From an uncultured bacterium (GTDB taxonomy: Bacteria > Elusimicrobiota > Elusimicrobia > Elusimicrobiales > Elusimicrobiaceae): 64,000 nucleotides of DNA. This document shows, piece by piece, positions 18,060 through 26,557 of this stretch. The position numbers and the translations under genes are program-made. The DNA lies in NCBI GenBank assembly GCA_949291515.1, contig CASEVY010000007.1, positions 124,001 to 188,000 of the forward strand. The letters run 5' to 3'. The notes below the pieces were generated by a model that was given only the letters and a program-made list of their open reading frames with translations, made no database searches and had not been told where the DNA came from. Each line of letters starts with the position of its first letter. Position 1 is the stretch's first letter.

Positions 18060-18157
18060 TATAATAAAAAAAGAAGCATAAACGCTTCTAAGCAAAAAAA
18101 GCAGGCCGCTGCGCCGGCGATAAGCCGGAGCAAATGGCTATTTTCCGCTTTTTTTGG
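18060..18157 (+). promoter_or_regulatory. Possible upstream promoter and structured leader of rplU
   Basis: TATAAT at 18060-18065, then two hairpins: AGAAGC/GCTTCT (18072-18089) and CCGGC-GATAA-GCCGG (18114-18128). A T7 run follows at about 18150. This could be an autoregulated L21 leader or a short terminated transcript. A second -10 box sits right at the gene, so two promoters are possible. Inference from sequence only. Confidence 0.3.
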
Positions 18158-18163
18158 TACAAT
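18158..18163 (+). promoter_or_regulatory. -10 box TACAAT, leaderless-type, for rplU
   Basis: TACAAT, then AATGTT, then ATG 18170; six nt spacing and no Shine-Dalgarno. Confidence 0.5.
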
Positions 18164-18169
18164 AATGTT

Positions 18170-18478
18170 ATGTATTCAATAATAGAAACAGGTGGAAAAC
18201 AGTACTGGGTAACCCCCGGTCAAAATCTGCAGGTTGAAAAACTGGAAGCGGAAGTCGGTTCTACCGTAGAGCTTAAAGCTCTGTGGGCGGCGGAAGCGGA
18301 AGGTACCTCGTCAGATGCCAAGGCGGCGAAAACCGCTAAGGTCACCGCGGAAGTCGTAAGACATTTGCGCGGTCGCAAGATTATTGTTTTCAAGAAAAGA
18401 CCCAAAAAAGGTTATGAAAGAACCATGGGCCACAGACAAAATCTTACAGAAATCAAGATTAAAGAAATAATCTTATAA
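18170..18478 (+). CDS. rplU: 50S ribosomal protein L21
   Basis: 102-aa L21, a 23S rRNA-binding large-subunit protein. MYSIIETGGKQYWVTPG is the canonical N-terminus and fixes the start at 18170; 12 in-frame upstream codons are not part of the family. The central loop is longer and Ala-rich (residues 40-60). The C-terminal RGRKIIVFKKRPKKGYERTM is the signature. rplU-rpmA-(lipoproteins)-obgE keeps the widespread L21-L27-Obg order. Confidence 0.97.
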   Translation: MYSIIETGGKQYWVTPGQNLQVEKLEAEVGSTVELKALWAAEAEGTSSDAKAAKTAKVTAEVVRHLRGRKIIVFKKRPKKGYERTMGHRQNLTEIKIKEIIL

Positions 18479-18509
18479 CCGGCTTAAAGCCAAGAATAGG
18501 TGAATAACA

Positions 18510-18779
18510 ATGGCACATACTAAAGCACAAGGTTCCTCTTCCAACGGAAGGGACAGTCACGGTCAGAGGCTTGGTGTTAAGAGATACGGTTCACAGTTTG
18601 TGAACGCCGGCGAGATTATTCTTAAGCAGCGCGGCACCAAAATATTGCCGGGCAACAATGTCTCCAAAGCCAGCGATGACAGCCTCTTTGCCAGAGTTTC
18701 GGGTATTGTTACCTTTGAATGGGCTAAAAAGGGCAAACAGCAAGTTTCTGTTTATCCTAAAGAGGAAGCAAAAAAATAG
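18510..18779 (+). CDS. rpmA: 50S ribosomal protein L27
   Basis: 89-aa L27, which lies at the peptidyl-transferase centre. It begins [20 protein letters not shown], with the expected N-terminal tail and no cleavable Firmicutes-type extension. AGGTGA precedes the ATG. It ends at a strong terminator. Confidence 0.97.
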   Translation: MAHTKAQGSSSNGRDSHGQRLGVKRYGSQFVNAGEIILKQRGTKILPGNNVSKASDDSLFARVSGIVTFEWAKKGKQQVSVYPKEEAKK

Positions 18780-18792
18780 ACTTTTTAGTCTT

Positions 18793-18824
18793 AAAAGGCG
18801 GCCTGAAAGGGCCGCCTTTTTTTT
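18793..18824 (+). terminator. Intrinsic terminator after rpmA
   Basis: Perfect 11-bp stem AAAAGGCGGCC (18793-18803) / GGCCGCCTTTT (18810-18820) with a 6-nt loop and a continuing T-run. Confidence 0.93.
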
Positions 18825-18894
18825 GCAATATAATGACGTTTTGCGCCTAAGCGAAAAAAGATAAAAAGGGGGGTATTGTCCGGCTGCGACTTGC

Positions 18895-18900
18895 TATAAT
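18895..18900 (+). promoter_or_regulatory. -10 box TATAAT, leaderless-type, for a lipoprotein pair
   Basis: TATAAT, then GATTAT, then ATG 18907; six nt spacing and no Shine-Dalgarno. Confidence 0.6.
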
Positions 18901-18906
18901 GATTAT

Positions 18907-19437
18907 ATGCGCAAATTACTTTTAGCTGTTTTATTTTTAGCGCCTGTTGCGGCGGGCTGTATTGGCGGGAAAGCCAATATTTACGAACGTCAAAAGGAGA
19001 GCGCAAACGCAAAAGAATGTTGTTTCGCTTTGCCGTCATACTATTTTGACCGTTCTCAAAGCGAGGTCTTCTCGGTATGCAAGCAAGTGCTGGAGGCATA
19101 TGAATATAAAATAAACGACGATCTTAGCAAGTACGGCTTCATTTACGGACAAAGCGGGAAGAGAGATTCTTTTGTTGTTACGCGAATATTCATTACGCCG
19201 TGGATTTTGCTGGGGATAGGAGTGCCGAGGTACGAAGAGCAGGTATCTTTTGCGGTAAATATTTTTGTTAAACCTGAGGGAGACGGCACAAATGTCAAAG
19301 TCGCTTTTTTCAGGGAGGCGTGGGACAATAAAGGAGAACTGCTTAGAACTGACAGGATAAGAAGCGAAGCCATATACAATAAATTTTTTGAAGATTTGGA
19401 CTTTTTATTTTCTCAGGATTTGTCGGAGTCGAAATGA
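18907..19437 (+). CDS. Lipoprotein of unknown function
   Basis: 176 aa with a type II signal peptide (MRKLLLAVLFLAPVAAGC, lipobox AAGC). The mature part alternates strands and helices; no named family is recognised. The segment ALPSYYFDRSQSEVFSVCKQ begins a fold that the next lipoprotein seems to share (both read like a small alpha/beta domain with 'DLDFLF/DLDKKVF' near the end). It overlaps the next gene by 4 nt, so they are coupled and may form a pair. Confidence 0.82.
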   Translation: MRKLLLAVLFLAPVAAGCIGGKANIYERQKESANAKECCFALPSYYFDRSQSEVFSVCKQVLEAYEYKINDDLSKYGFIYGQSGKRDSFVVTRIFITPWILLGIGVPRYEEQVSFAVNIFVKPEGDGTNVKVAFFREAWDNKGELLRTDRIRSEAIYNKFFEDLDFLFSQDLSESK

Positions 19438-19802
19438 AAAATTTATTTTTAATTTTATTTTCCGCGATTTTTTTATGCGCATGCGCGCATATCGACGCCA
19501 ATGAGCGGGACGAATCTTTTCGTTTTAAATATTATGGCGCCGTATATAAGGATATGGCTGCCGCGGCCGTTCCGGAAGTGCTTGTCGAGGCGGGGTTCGC
19601 TTTGGAAAAATCCGAAAGCGAATCGTTTTTTATTAAAGGCGTTTCCGCAGACGGCAAGACGGAGATAGAAGTATTTATGACGGAGAAATCGGAAGGGGCC
19701 CTGTTTGAAGCCGCTTTTTACCATAAGGGGAAAGCCGTAAATAAAGAAAAACCGTATGACGGATTTTTTTCCGATTTGGACAAGAAAGTCTTTTCCTATT
19801 AA
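19434..19802 (+). CDS. Small lipoprotein of unknown function
   Basis: 122 aa, signal peptide MKNLFLILFSAIFLCAC with lipobox LCAC. Its mature domain (KYYGAVYKDMAAAAVPEVLV, then KTEIEVFMTEKSEGALFEAAF) looks like a shorter cousin of the preceding lipoprotein. Translated by coupling (ATGA). No function can be assigned. Confidence 0.78.
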   Translation: MKNLFLILFSAIFLCACAHIDANERDESFRFKYYGAVYKDMAAAAVPEVLVEAGFALEKSESESFFIKGVSADGKTEIEVFMTEKSEGALFEAAFYHKGKAVNKEKPYDGFFSDLDKKVFSY

Positions 19803-19925
19803 ATACGCGTTCTTATCTTATTTTGCCTGCGGTCTGGCAATTAAAACCGTACAAGTATCATATGTACTATATTTCACATAAAAGGTAAAATATAGATAAT
19901 AAGGAGTTTTTTGGGGAAGTCAAAT

Positions 19926-21317
19926 ATGCAGGCCAATAATTTTTTGGACAGAGTTAAGATATACGTAAAAGCTGGCAAAGGCGGGGACGGCTGCCTTTCG
20001 TTCAGGCGCGAGAAGTTTATAGAATTCGGCGGGCCCAACGGCGGAAACGGCGGGCGCGGCGGAGACGTATATTTGCAGGCCGAACCCAATCTTACCACAT
20101 TGCAGGAGCTTGCCTATAACCCTCATATAGAGGCCGGCAACGGCGCCAAAGGCGGCACATACAATAAAACCGGCGAAGACGCGGAAGACAAAATAATATT
20201 GGTTCCGCTAGGCACGGTAGTCAGGCAGGACGGCAATATAATAGCGGATTTGACCTTGCCCGGCCAAAAAGCGCTTGTCGCGCGCGGCGGCCGCGGCGGC
20301 CGCGGCAATCAAAGTTTTAAGACGAGAAACAATACCGCTCCGCGCATAGCCGAGAACGGTCAGCCAGGCGAGGAAGTGACCCTTATACTGGAACTTAAAG
20401 TGTTGGCCGATGTCGGATTGGTGGGCTTCCCGAATGCTGGGAAAAGCACATTTTTAAGTGCGGTATCTGCCGCTAGGCCGAAAGTGGCGGATTATCCTTT
20501 TACTACCTTAAACCCCAATTTGGGGATATGCACGCATAAGGGAAAAAGTTTCATAGTGGCCGATATCCCCGGTATAATAGAAGGCGCGAGCGAGGGGAAA
20601 GGTTTAGGGCATCAGTTCCTTAAACATATAGAACGCACGCGCGTTTTGGTTCATATGATAGATCCGCAAGGTTTTGAGGATATGGACGCGATAAAATCCG
20701 TAAAAGTGATAGAGGGCGAACTTAAGAATTTCGGCAAAGAGCTTGCCAAGAAACCCAGAATACTTGTCGTAAACAAATCGGATTTGCCTAATGCTCAAGA
20801 AGTTTTTGAGAAGATAAAAAAGAAATACTCAAAAAATCCCGTATTTTTGATTTCTGCCGCAGCCGGTACGGGTATAAATAAAGTTTTGGACGAAGTAATT
20901 AAGGTTTTGGCCAAGAATCCGATAGCGGTTGCTAAGGAAATAAAAACAAACGGGCCGATAATCCACGCGGTGGAGCCAATGTTCAGGATAACCAGGCTGG
21001 ACGAAGAGCGCGTCCAAATAAGCGGCAAGAAGATAGAGGAATTTATTTCGATGACAAATTTCTCTCAGCCGGAGGCTGTACAGCGTCTTAGGGGTATATT
21101 CAAGAAAGTGGGGCTTGAGAAAGCCTTGCTGAAAGAAGGCGTAAGTGACGGCAGCGTGATAGTGGCCTGCGGGCGCGAATTTGAATGGAACGGCAGCGAG
21201 GTTGACGAAGAAGTCTCCGCCCTGCCCGACAGAATAGGCGGATATAAACGGCGTGAGACTAAAGCCGAGCGTCTTGCCAAGCGCAAAGCGCGGCGCGCCG
21301 CGAAAGCGGATTTATAA
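19926..21317 (+). CDS. obgE: GTPase ObgE/CgtA
   Basis: Essential GTPase in 50S maturation and stress response. It has the Gly-rich Obg domain (residues 5-160, GGPNGGNGGRGGDVY and ARGGRGGRGNQSFKT) and the G domain with GFPNAGKST (G1), DIPG (G3) and NKSD (G4). A C-terminal OCT domain follows (about 330-400), then a Lys/Arg-rich tail. The ATG at 19926 is chosen because GGGGA lies 8 nt before it and the family begins about five residues later; a TTG at 19911 behind AAGGAG is the alternative. A TAAAAT -10 candidate lies at 19886-19891. Confidence 0.96.
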   Translation: MQANNFLDRVKIYVKAGKGGDGCLSFRREKFIEFGGPNGGNGGRGGDVYLQAEPNLTTLQELAYNPHIEAGNGAKGGTYNKTGEDAEDKIILVPLGTVVRQDGNIIADLTLPGQKALVARGGRGGRGNQSFKTRNNTAPRIAENGQPGEEVTLILELKVLADVGLVGFPNAGKSTFLSAVSAARPKVADYPFTTLNPNLGICTHKGKSFIVADIPGIIEGASEGKGLGHQFLKHIERTRVLVHMIDPQGFEDMDAIKSVKVIEGELKNFGKELAKKPRILVVNKSDLPNAQEVFEKIKKKYSKNPVFLISAAAGTGINKVLDEVIKVLAKNPIAVAKEIKTNGPIIHAVEPMFRITRLDEERVQISGKKIEEFISMTNFSQPEAVQRLRGIFKKVGLEKALLKEGVSDGSVIVACGREFEWNGSEVDEEVSALPDRIGGYKRRETKAERLAKRKARRAAKADL

Positions 21318-21331
21318 GTTGCGGGGGGTAT

Positions 21332-21808
21332 ATGGAACTTGCCGAAAAAGCGTTAAGACATTATTTCGATTTCAAAGGCCGGGCGGGCATAAGGGAATTT
21401 ATTTTGGCGCACATAATGATAGCGCTGGTTAATATTTGCCTGCTTGCGGTTTTGTTGGGTCTTGTTTTTATTGGGCATCTTATAGTTTCCCAAATAGGGG
21501 GAGCGCGGGCGTCTTATGCGTTTTTGGACGGTGCGCAGACATTTGTCAGTATAGTATTGGTGTTTTCTATAGGGCTTGGCATAGCGGCGATAGATTCCCG
21601 CAGGCTTCACGATTTGAATTTAAGTTCTTGGTGGCTTGTCGGCGCGGTGGCGCTGCTGGTCGTATTGAACATCTACGGTTTTTTTACTTTCGCCACTTAT
21701 TTGCATCTTTTCTTTATAATCGTATTGCTTTTCCCCGCGGATAAACGTGCCAACAGATACGGTCCGGCGCGCGTTTCCGTGCTGAGGGAAGAGGACGACG
21801 AATTCTAA
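21332..21808 (+). CDS. DUF805 family membrane protein
   Basis: 158 aa with about four membrane segments. Family markers are YFDFKGRAGIREF near the N-terminus, RRLHDLNLSSWW in the middle and a closing KRANRYGP motif. DUF805 proteins are small inner-membrane proteins without an agreed function. It starts 14 bp after obgE, probably co-transcribed, and converges on ybeY. Confidence 0.88.
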   Translation: MELAEKALRHYFDFKGRAGIREFILAHIMIALVNICLLAVLLGLVFIGHLIVSQIGGARASYAFLDGAQTFVSIVLVFSIGLGIAAIDSRRLHDLNLSSWWLVGAVALLVVLNIYGFFTFATYLHLFFIIVLLFPADKRANRYGPARVSVLREEDDEF

Positions 21809-21810
21809 TC

Positions 21811-22239
21811 TTATAAAAACAAGCCGACTATTTTTTCCGCTTTGGCGTTCATCGCGGCTCTGAGCTGCGGGGTATCGTCTTGATACCCTACGAGGTGCAG
21901 AGTTCCGTGTGCGGCGAGTACGGCGTTTTCGAACAATGCGCCGTGGCCTTGCTCTTTGGCTTGTCTTTTAGCCTGAGCCGTACAGACGAATACGTCTCCG
22001 AAAGCGCCGCCCGTCTTTTTGTCGTATGGATAGTTGAAAGATATAACGTCCGTCACATAATCGTGGCCGATATATTCGCGGTTCATTTTATGTATTTCGC
22101 CCTCGCCTACGAAAACGATATTTACTTCGCCTTTAAAGTTCGCCGCCTTGCCCAAGGCTTTTAGAACTATGTTTTTGTAGAGTGAAGTTTTTCTGTAATA
22201 TTTTGCTATCTGCGGGCGGTAGAAGATATTTATTTGCAT
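21811..22239 (-). CDS. ybeY: Endoribonuclease YbeY (rRNA maturation)
   Basis: 142-aa single-strand RNase for 16S 3'-end processing and ribosome quality control. The zinc motif reads HGTLHLVGYQDD: the first two His are present, but the third position has Asp instead of the usual His of GYDH. From memory, a comparable GYKDK variant occurs in other phyla, so activity is likely. The start at 22239 is preferred because GGGAG lies just before it, inside a possible upstream start at 22251. It overlaps phoH, the common gene pair. Confidence 0.93.
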   Translation of the reverse strand: MQINIFYRPQIAKYYRKTSLYKNIVLKALGKAANFKGEVNIVFVGEGEIHKMNREYIGHDYVTDVISFNYPYDKKTGGAFGDVFVCTAQAKRQAKEQGHGALFENAVLAAHGTLHLVGYQDDTPQLRAAMNAKAEKIVGLFL

Positions 22240-23165
22240 TTTTTCTCCCATTTGTCATAGGCTTGGATAATATCTTTTACCAGCGGGTGGCGGACTATAT
22301 CTTCGTTTTCAAATTCAAAGAAGCCTATCTGCGGCACTTTGCCCAATATTTTTTTTACGCTCAGCAGTCCGCTTTGTTTGGAGTTGGGCAAGTCTATTTG
22401 CGTTATGTCGCCGGTGACTATTATTTTAGAGTTCAAGCCCATACGGGTAAGAAACATTTTCATCTGTTCTGGCTGGGTGTTTTGGGCTTCGTCCAATATG
22501 ATAAAAGCGTTTTCAAGCGTGCGTCCGCGCATATAAGCGAGCGGCACTATTTCTATAACATTGGCGTAGCGAAGCGCGTTAAATTTTTCCGCGCCGAGCA
22601 TAGCTTGAAACGCGTCATATACGGGACGCAAATAAGGGTCCACTTTTTCGTTTATGTCGCCTGGGAGAAAACCAAGTTTCTCGCCCGCTTCCACTATCGG
22701 GCGGGTAACGACTATTTTGCCTATAATGCCAAGCTGCAGCGCTCTAAGCGCGCAAGCCGCGGCAAGGAAAGTTTTGCCCGTACCAGCAGGGCCGGTGCAG
22801 ATGATAAGGTCTCTCTCCCAAATCAATTTGACGTATTCGTTTTGGTTTAATGTGCGCGGTTTGATTGGGGAGGCGTGCGCGGGCCTAAAAACGACGCCGT
22901 CCGCAAAAGGCACCTTTTGCGAAGCGGAGGCGTTAGGGGCGGGCGGCACTCTGAGCAATTCCAAATTCTTTTGTATTTTTGAATAAGCCTTATCCACGCG
23001 GGAGTGTATCCCGCTGATCGAGAGTTCCGCCCCGCCGTCCTCATCGGTATGTTTTACGTTGACGGCTATTTTAAATTCTTTCTCCAATGCGCGGAGGTTC
23101 CTGTCCTGTATTCCGAGTACGGCGTAAATTTCGTCTTTGTTTAGGAGTTTTATTTTCTTTATCAC
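22230..23165 (-). CDS. phoH: PhoH-like ATPase
   Basis: 311 aa. The P-loop ATPase has Walker A GPAGTGKTFLAA and Walker B IILDEAQN, with VTRPIVEAGEKLGFLPGD typical of PhoH. The N-terminal ~100 residues resemble the KH-like extension of PhoL proteins. It is thought to act with YbeY in RNA metabolism. It overlaps glgC upstream by 4 nt (ATGA) and ybeY downstream, so three genes are coupled. Confidence 0.94.
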   Translation of the reverse strand: MIKKIKLLNKDEIYAVLGIQDRNLRALEKEFKIAVNVKHTDEDGGAELSISGIHSRVDKAYSKIQKNLELLRVPPAPNASASQKVPFADGVVFRPAHASPIKPRTLNQNEYVKLIWERDLIICTGPAGTGKTFLAAACALRALQLGIIGKIVVTRPIVEAGEKLGFLPGDINEKVDPYLRPVYDAFQAMLGAEKFNALRYANVIEIVPLAYMRGRTLENAFIILDEAQNTQPEQMKMFLTRMGLNSKIIVTGDITQIDLPNSKQSGLLSVKKILGKVPQIGFFEFENEDIVRHPLVKDIIQAYDKWEKKCK

Positions 23166-24373
23166 AGGAATTTAGTCCTTCCGCGCGGTATCACCACAAT
23201 ACCCGATGGATCGATATAATAATTTTGGATATCGTCCTCGTGGTTTATGCCGATTTTGCTGCCTGCGGGTATATTGTTAAAGCGGTCCATAATGGTCTTT
23301 TTGATATGGCAGTTTTTGCCTATTACGCAGGAATCCATTATTACGCTGTCCTCAATTACCGCGCCGTCCATTACCACCACATTGCTGGCCAAAACGCTGT
23401 TCTTTATAAGGGTTTTGGGGTGAATGACGCAGCCGTTGCTGAGCATACTGTTTTCCACCGTTCCGCCCAGATAGGAAGTAGGGGGCAGATTGTGTACGGA
23501 GGTGTTTATCGGCCAATGCGGATTATTTAAATCGAATTTCGGTTTTTCGCCCAAGAGGTCCATATTTGCCTGCCAATAAGCCTCAATTGTGCCCACGTCG
23601 CGCCAGTAGCCTTGTTCCTCGTAGGGCCTTAAACCGGCGAGCTTGTCTGAGGGGAAATCATAGGCGAAAGTTCTGTGTGTTTTCAGTATTACCGGTATAA
23701 TGTTTTTGCCGAAGTCCAATGATGGAATATCGCAGTATTTCTGCTGGAGTATTTTGAGCAGGACGTTCTTGTCAAAAATATAATTGCCCATAGATATATA
23801 GGCGTTTTTCGGGTTGCCGGGTATGGGGTGTGGATTTTTTGGTTTTTCCTCAAAGTTGATAATTCTGTTGTTATCGTCTACCGCCATAACGCCGAAGGCG
23901 GAAGCCTCTTTGAGTGGGACCACATTTGCGGCGACGGTTACGTCTGCTTTGTTTTTGATATGGAAGTCTATCATTTTGGAAATATCCATTCTGTAGATAT
24001 GGTCGGCGCCGAAGATTACGACCAAATCGGGATTAAAGTCGTTAATGAGGCTGATATTTTGGCGAATGGAATCGGCTGTTCCCCTGTACCAGTGTTCGCC
24101 CAGGCGCATTTGGGGCGGCACTACCGTTAAGAAGTGATCCCTGCTGATGCCTTGCGTGGGCCAGCTGGTTCTTAAGTATTCTATAAGCGACTGCGACAAA
24201 TACTGCACCAATATATAGGAAGAGAATATATTTGAATTCACGAAGTTTGACAGCACAAAGTCAATAATTCTGTACTTCCCGCCGAATGGTACCGAAGGTT
24301 TAGATCTTTCTTTTGTTAGAGGAAAAAGCCTTTCTCCTTTTCCGCCGGCCATAATCATACCCAATACTCTCAT
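23162..24373 (-). CDS. glgC: Glucose-1-phosphate adenylyltransferase GlgC
   Basis: Makes ADP-glucose from ATP and glucose-1-phosphate, the committed step of bacterial glycogen synthesis. The nucleotide-binding N-terminus AGGKGERLFPLTKERSKPSV and the motif KYRIIDFVLSN are intact, followed by the left-handed beta-helix domain with hexapeptide repeats (VIEDSVIMDSCVIGKNCHIK). At 403 aa it has normal length. AGGAG lies 5-6 nt upstream of the ATG. No other glg gene is in the window, and its coupling to phoH-ybeY is unusual. Confidence 0.95.
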   Translation of the reverse strand: MRVLGMIMAGGKGERLFPLTKERSKPSVPFGGKYRIIDFVLSNFVNSNIFSSYILVQYLSQSLIEYLRTSWPTQGISRDHFLTVVPPQMRLGEHWYRGTADSIRQNISLINDFNPDLVVIFGADHIYRMDISKMIDFHIKNKADVTVAANVVPLKEASAFGVMAVDDNNRIINFEEKPKNPHPIPGNPKNAYISMGNYIFDKNVLLKILQQKYCDIPSLDFGKNIIPVILKTHRTFAYDFPSDKLAGLRPYEEQGYWRDVGTIEAYWQANMDLLGEKPKFDLNNPHWPINTSVHNLPPTSYLGGTVENSMLSNGCVIHPKTLIKNSVLASNVVVMDGAVIEDSVIMDSCVIGKNCHIKKTIMDRFNNIPAGSKIGINHEDDIQNYYIDPSGIVVIPRGRTKFL

Positions 24374-24403
24374 AAATTCTCCTTAAAAAGCCGAAAAGGG
24401 CTT

Positions 24404-25096
24404 TTATTTTTTATGTAAAAGTTCAAAAGCGGCCCAAGTCCAGGGCAGTTTTTGTTTAAAAATCTTTTCGATTGCTTGCGCGTATACGCGGATTTCATAT
24501 TGAGCGTGGCCGTCGGCTCTCAATGAAAGGAAGTTAAGCAGGCTTCTGGCGTTGACGGTCCAATAGAACTGCGTATACTGGCTTACCGGCAGCAGGCCGC
24601 GGGCCATTTCTCTGGCGACGCCGGCTTGCAGCAATTTCTGATAGGCTTGATAAGAGGCTTCGATGCTGTCGGCATAGATTTTTAAAAGGGTTTTATTGTC
24701 CAAGTCCTTGCTGGAGATGGATCCTTGTTTGTTGTGGGTATCCTGCACTCTGAATTCGGTCGGTATATAAAATTCGTCTTTGACTTCGGTATACCGCGCG
24801 CTGACTTCATTGTAGGAAGCTATTCTGTGCCTCATCCATTGTCTGGCTACGAAGATAGGGCATTTTATATGGAATTGGAATGTGCAGTGTTCAAACGGGG
24901 AAAGATGCTGATGTTCCATAAGATATTTTATTAAGGCTTTGTCTTTTTCCTCGCCTTTGCTTACCCCGCCGAAGGAGACTCTCGCGGCGTTGACGGTTCT
25001 CAGGTCGCTGCCCATAAAATCTATCAATTTGACGAAACCGTGGTCGAGAAGATGGACTATTTCCTCCTGCTCGGTTTGCGGGTAAGTTGTATTCAT
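24404..25096 (-). CDS. thyX: Flavin-dependent thymidylate synthase ThyX
   Basis: Methylates dUMP to dTMP with CH2-THF and FAD/NADPH. The ThyX motif RHRxxSxNExSxRY is present as RHRIASYNEVSARY. At 230 aa it has typical length. AGGAGA lies ~6 nt before the ATG. It is first of the run thyX-glgC-phoH-ybeY (30-bp gap to glgC). No ThyA is seen in the window. Confidence 0.96.
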   Translation of the reverse strand: MNTTYPQTEQEEIVHLLDHGFVKLIDFMGSDLRTVNAARVSFGGVSKGEEKDKALIKYLMEHQHLSPFEHCTFQFHIKCPIFVARQWMRHRIASYNEVSARYTEVKDEFYIPTEFRVQDTHNKQGSISSKDLDNKTLLKIYADSIEASYQAYQKLLQAGVAREMARGLLPVSQYTQFYWTVNARSLLNFLSLRADGHAQYEIRVYAQAIEKIFKQKLPWTWAAFELLHKK

Positions 25097-25147
25097 AAAT
25101 ATCTCCTGGAGTTGAAAATAAAATTTTAATTGTTTTAATCTAATATA

Positions 25148-26497
25148 TTAAATATTGTCCGCCGCGTAAACCGCCACGAAGCCGCCGTCGGCGGTATCGT
25201 AAACTGCGGCCAGCGTATTTTTAAACGGGCCGAAGTCGCCCTGCTTCATATCGTAAATCGTGCCTTGAATAGGCAGCGTTTTATATTTCCCGAAATTTGT
25301 TCCCGTCCATTTAAGTATATAAATATTTGAGGCCGGATTTGTTTTTTCCGTACCGTTTTGCGCGGCGGCCAATAGCGTTTGCTCGTCTTTGCTTCCTTTA
25401 AATATTGGCAGCGGCAGATAAAGGGCGTGTTTGCTTTTGTTGAATTCGAAGGCATTGGGAGATGAGGAAAACTTATTCCTTCCGCCCTGCAAAGAGAAAT
25501 CCACCGGCTCGCCCAAACGCGTTCTTATCTTGCCGTCTTGCGTTATATATATGGGCGTCAGTGTTCCGTCCCCTTCCAAGTCCGCCATATTAAAGCCGAA
25601 AATCGTATTCAAACCTTTTATCTCCAGGGTTTGCCCAGGTTGATACGCGTTGTTCTCGAAAGTCAATTTTGCTGGCGGAGTAAGATTGTTCCTTTTCCCT
25701 GTTTTCACCACTTTTTGAGTATATAATACTCTGGGCCTGTTGTAAGGGGCCAGACCTTGAGTAAGGCCGCCGAACGCTTTGCCAGATTTAAGTGCGGCTC
25801 CTTCCAGGGATAGCGGGAGGGTTTCAAAGGTCTCGTCCAAAGGATTGAAAAGAGTAACAAACAGCGTCGCTTTGCCGGTATCCGGCAGGGCTGCGCAGTC
25901 AAGCGCCAGGATATTTTTTATATTCGGGATTTTATATGATGCTTTTTGTAAAAGTTTTTTGTCTTCCGAAAGAGAATAGACTTTTATCTCGTTGTCGCGG
26001 GCGAAAGATATTGCGGCCTCGTTTATGTCGTCGCCGTCGATATCGCAAAGGGCGGCAAAGCGGGGCGCATTTTTAAAGGCGGGGCTTTGCCAAAGCGGTT
26101 CTGTAGCGTTTTGTTCGGGAAATTCCGCCTCCAGGAAAAGTACATTTTCTCCGTTGCGTATATTCTTGTTTTTAAATTCGGCCTTTAAACCGAGCACATT
26201 CGTATTTTTTTCCAGCTCGCCTACGGCGAAAAGGTCTTTTGCTCTGCTTACGGTGCCTTTTATTTTTTCGCCTTCTTCCCGTCCGAGCGATTTGCCTGTT
26301 TTTGGATTGATAATTTCTTCGCCCGGCAAAGTGATTTCAAACAGATCGCCGCCGCGCGGCAGTCTTTTTGCTTCCGAGAGATCGAAATAGACTGTTTTTC
26401 CTTCTTGTCTTATCACTTCCGCGCTTTGCGCGAAAGCGACCGCGCCTAAGGCTGAAAACGCCAAAGCGAAAAGCAGGTTTTTTACGGGAAATTTCAT
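25148..26497 (-). CDS. Secreted protein with FG-GAP/VCBS-like repeats
   Basis: 449 aa with a signal peptide (MKFPVKNLLFALAFSALGAVAFA). The N-terminal ~130 residues form a flagellar-FlgT-like or SH3-like beta domain (DLFEITLPGEEIINPKTGKS). The remainder has repeats such as ALCDIDGDDINEAAI and NMADLEGDGTLTPIYIT, the Asp-rich loops of FG-GAP/VCBS propellers that bind Ca2+. Function unknown. Divergent from nadK across a 60-bp spacer; TAGAAT stands 6 nt before its ATG. Confidence 0.8.
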   Translation of the reverse strand: MKFPVKNLLFALAFSALGAVAFAQSAEVIRQEGKTVYFDLSEAKRLPRGGDLFEITLPGEEIINPKTGKSLGREEGEKIKGTVSRAKDLFAVGELEKNTNVLGLKAEFKNKNIRNGENVLFLEAEFPEQNATEPLWQSPAFKNAPRFAALCDIDGDDINEAAISFARDNEIKVYSLSEDKKLLQKASYKIPNIKNILALDCAALPDTGKATLFVTLFNPLDETFETLPLSLEGAALKSGKAFGGLTQGLAPYNRPRVLYTQKVVKTGKRNNLTPPAKLTFENNAYQPGQTLEIKGLNTIFGFNMADLEGDGTLTPIYITQDGKIRTRLGEPVDFSLQGGRNKFSSSPNAFEFNKSKHALYLPLPIFKGSKDEQTLLAAAQNGTEKTNPASNIYILKWTGTNFGKYKTLPIQGTIYDMKQGDFGPFKNTLAAVYDTADGGFVAVYAADNI

Positions 26498-26503
26498 AAA
26501 ATT

Positions 26504-26509
26504 ATTCTA
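26504..26509 (-). promoter_or_regulatory. -10 box TAGAAT, leaderless-type, for the FG-GAP protein
   Basis: Minus-strand TAGAAT, then AATTTT, then ATG 26497; six nt spacing. Confidence 0.6.
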
Positions 26510-26544
26510 ACTTATTTGTTTATTAAATAGGAAGAGTAATTTGC

Positions 26545-26550
26545 TAGAAT
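26545..26550 (+). promoter_or_regulatory. -10 box TAGAAT, leaderless-type, for nadK
   Basis: TAGAAT, then seven nt (TATGTAT), then ATG 26558. The in-frame ATG at 26552 is only 1 nt from the box and would not be transcribed from it. Confidence 0.5.
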
Positions 26551-26557
26551 TATGTAT

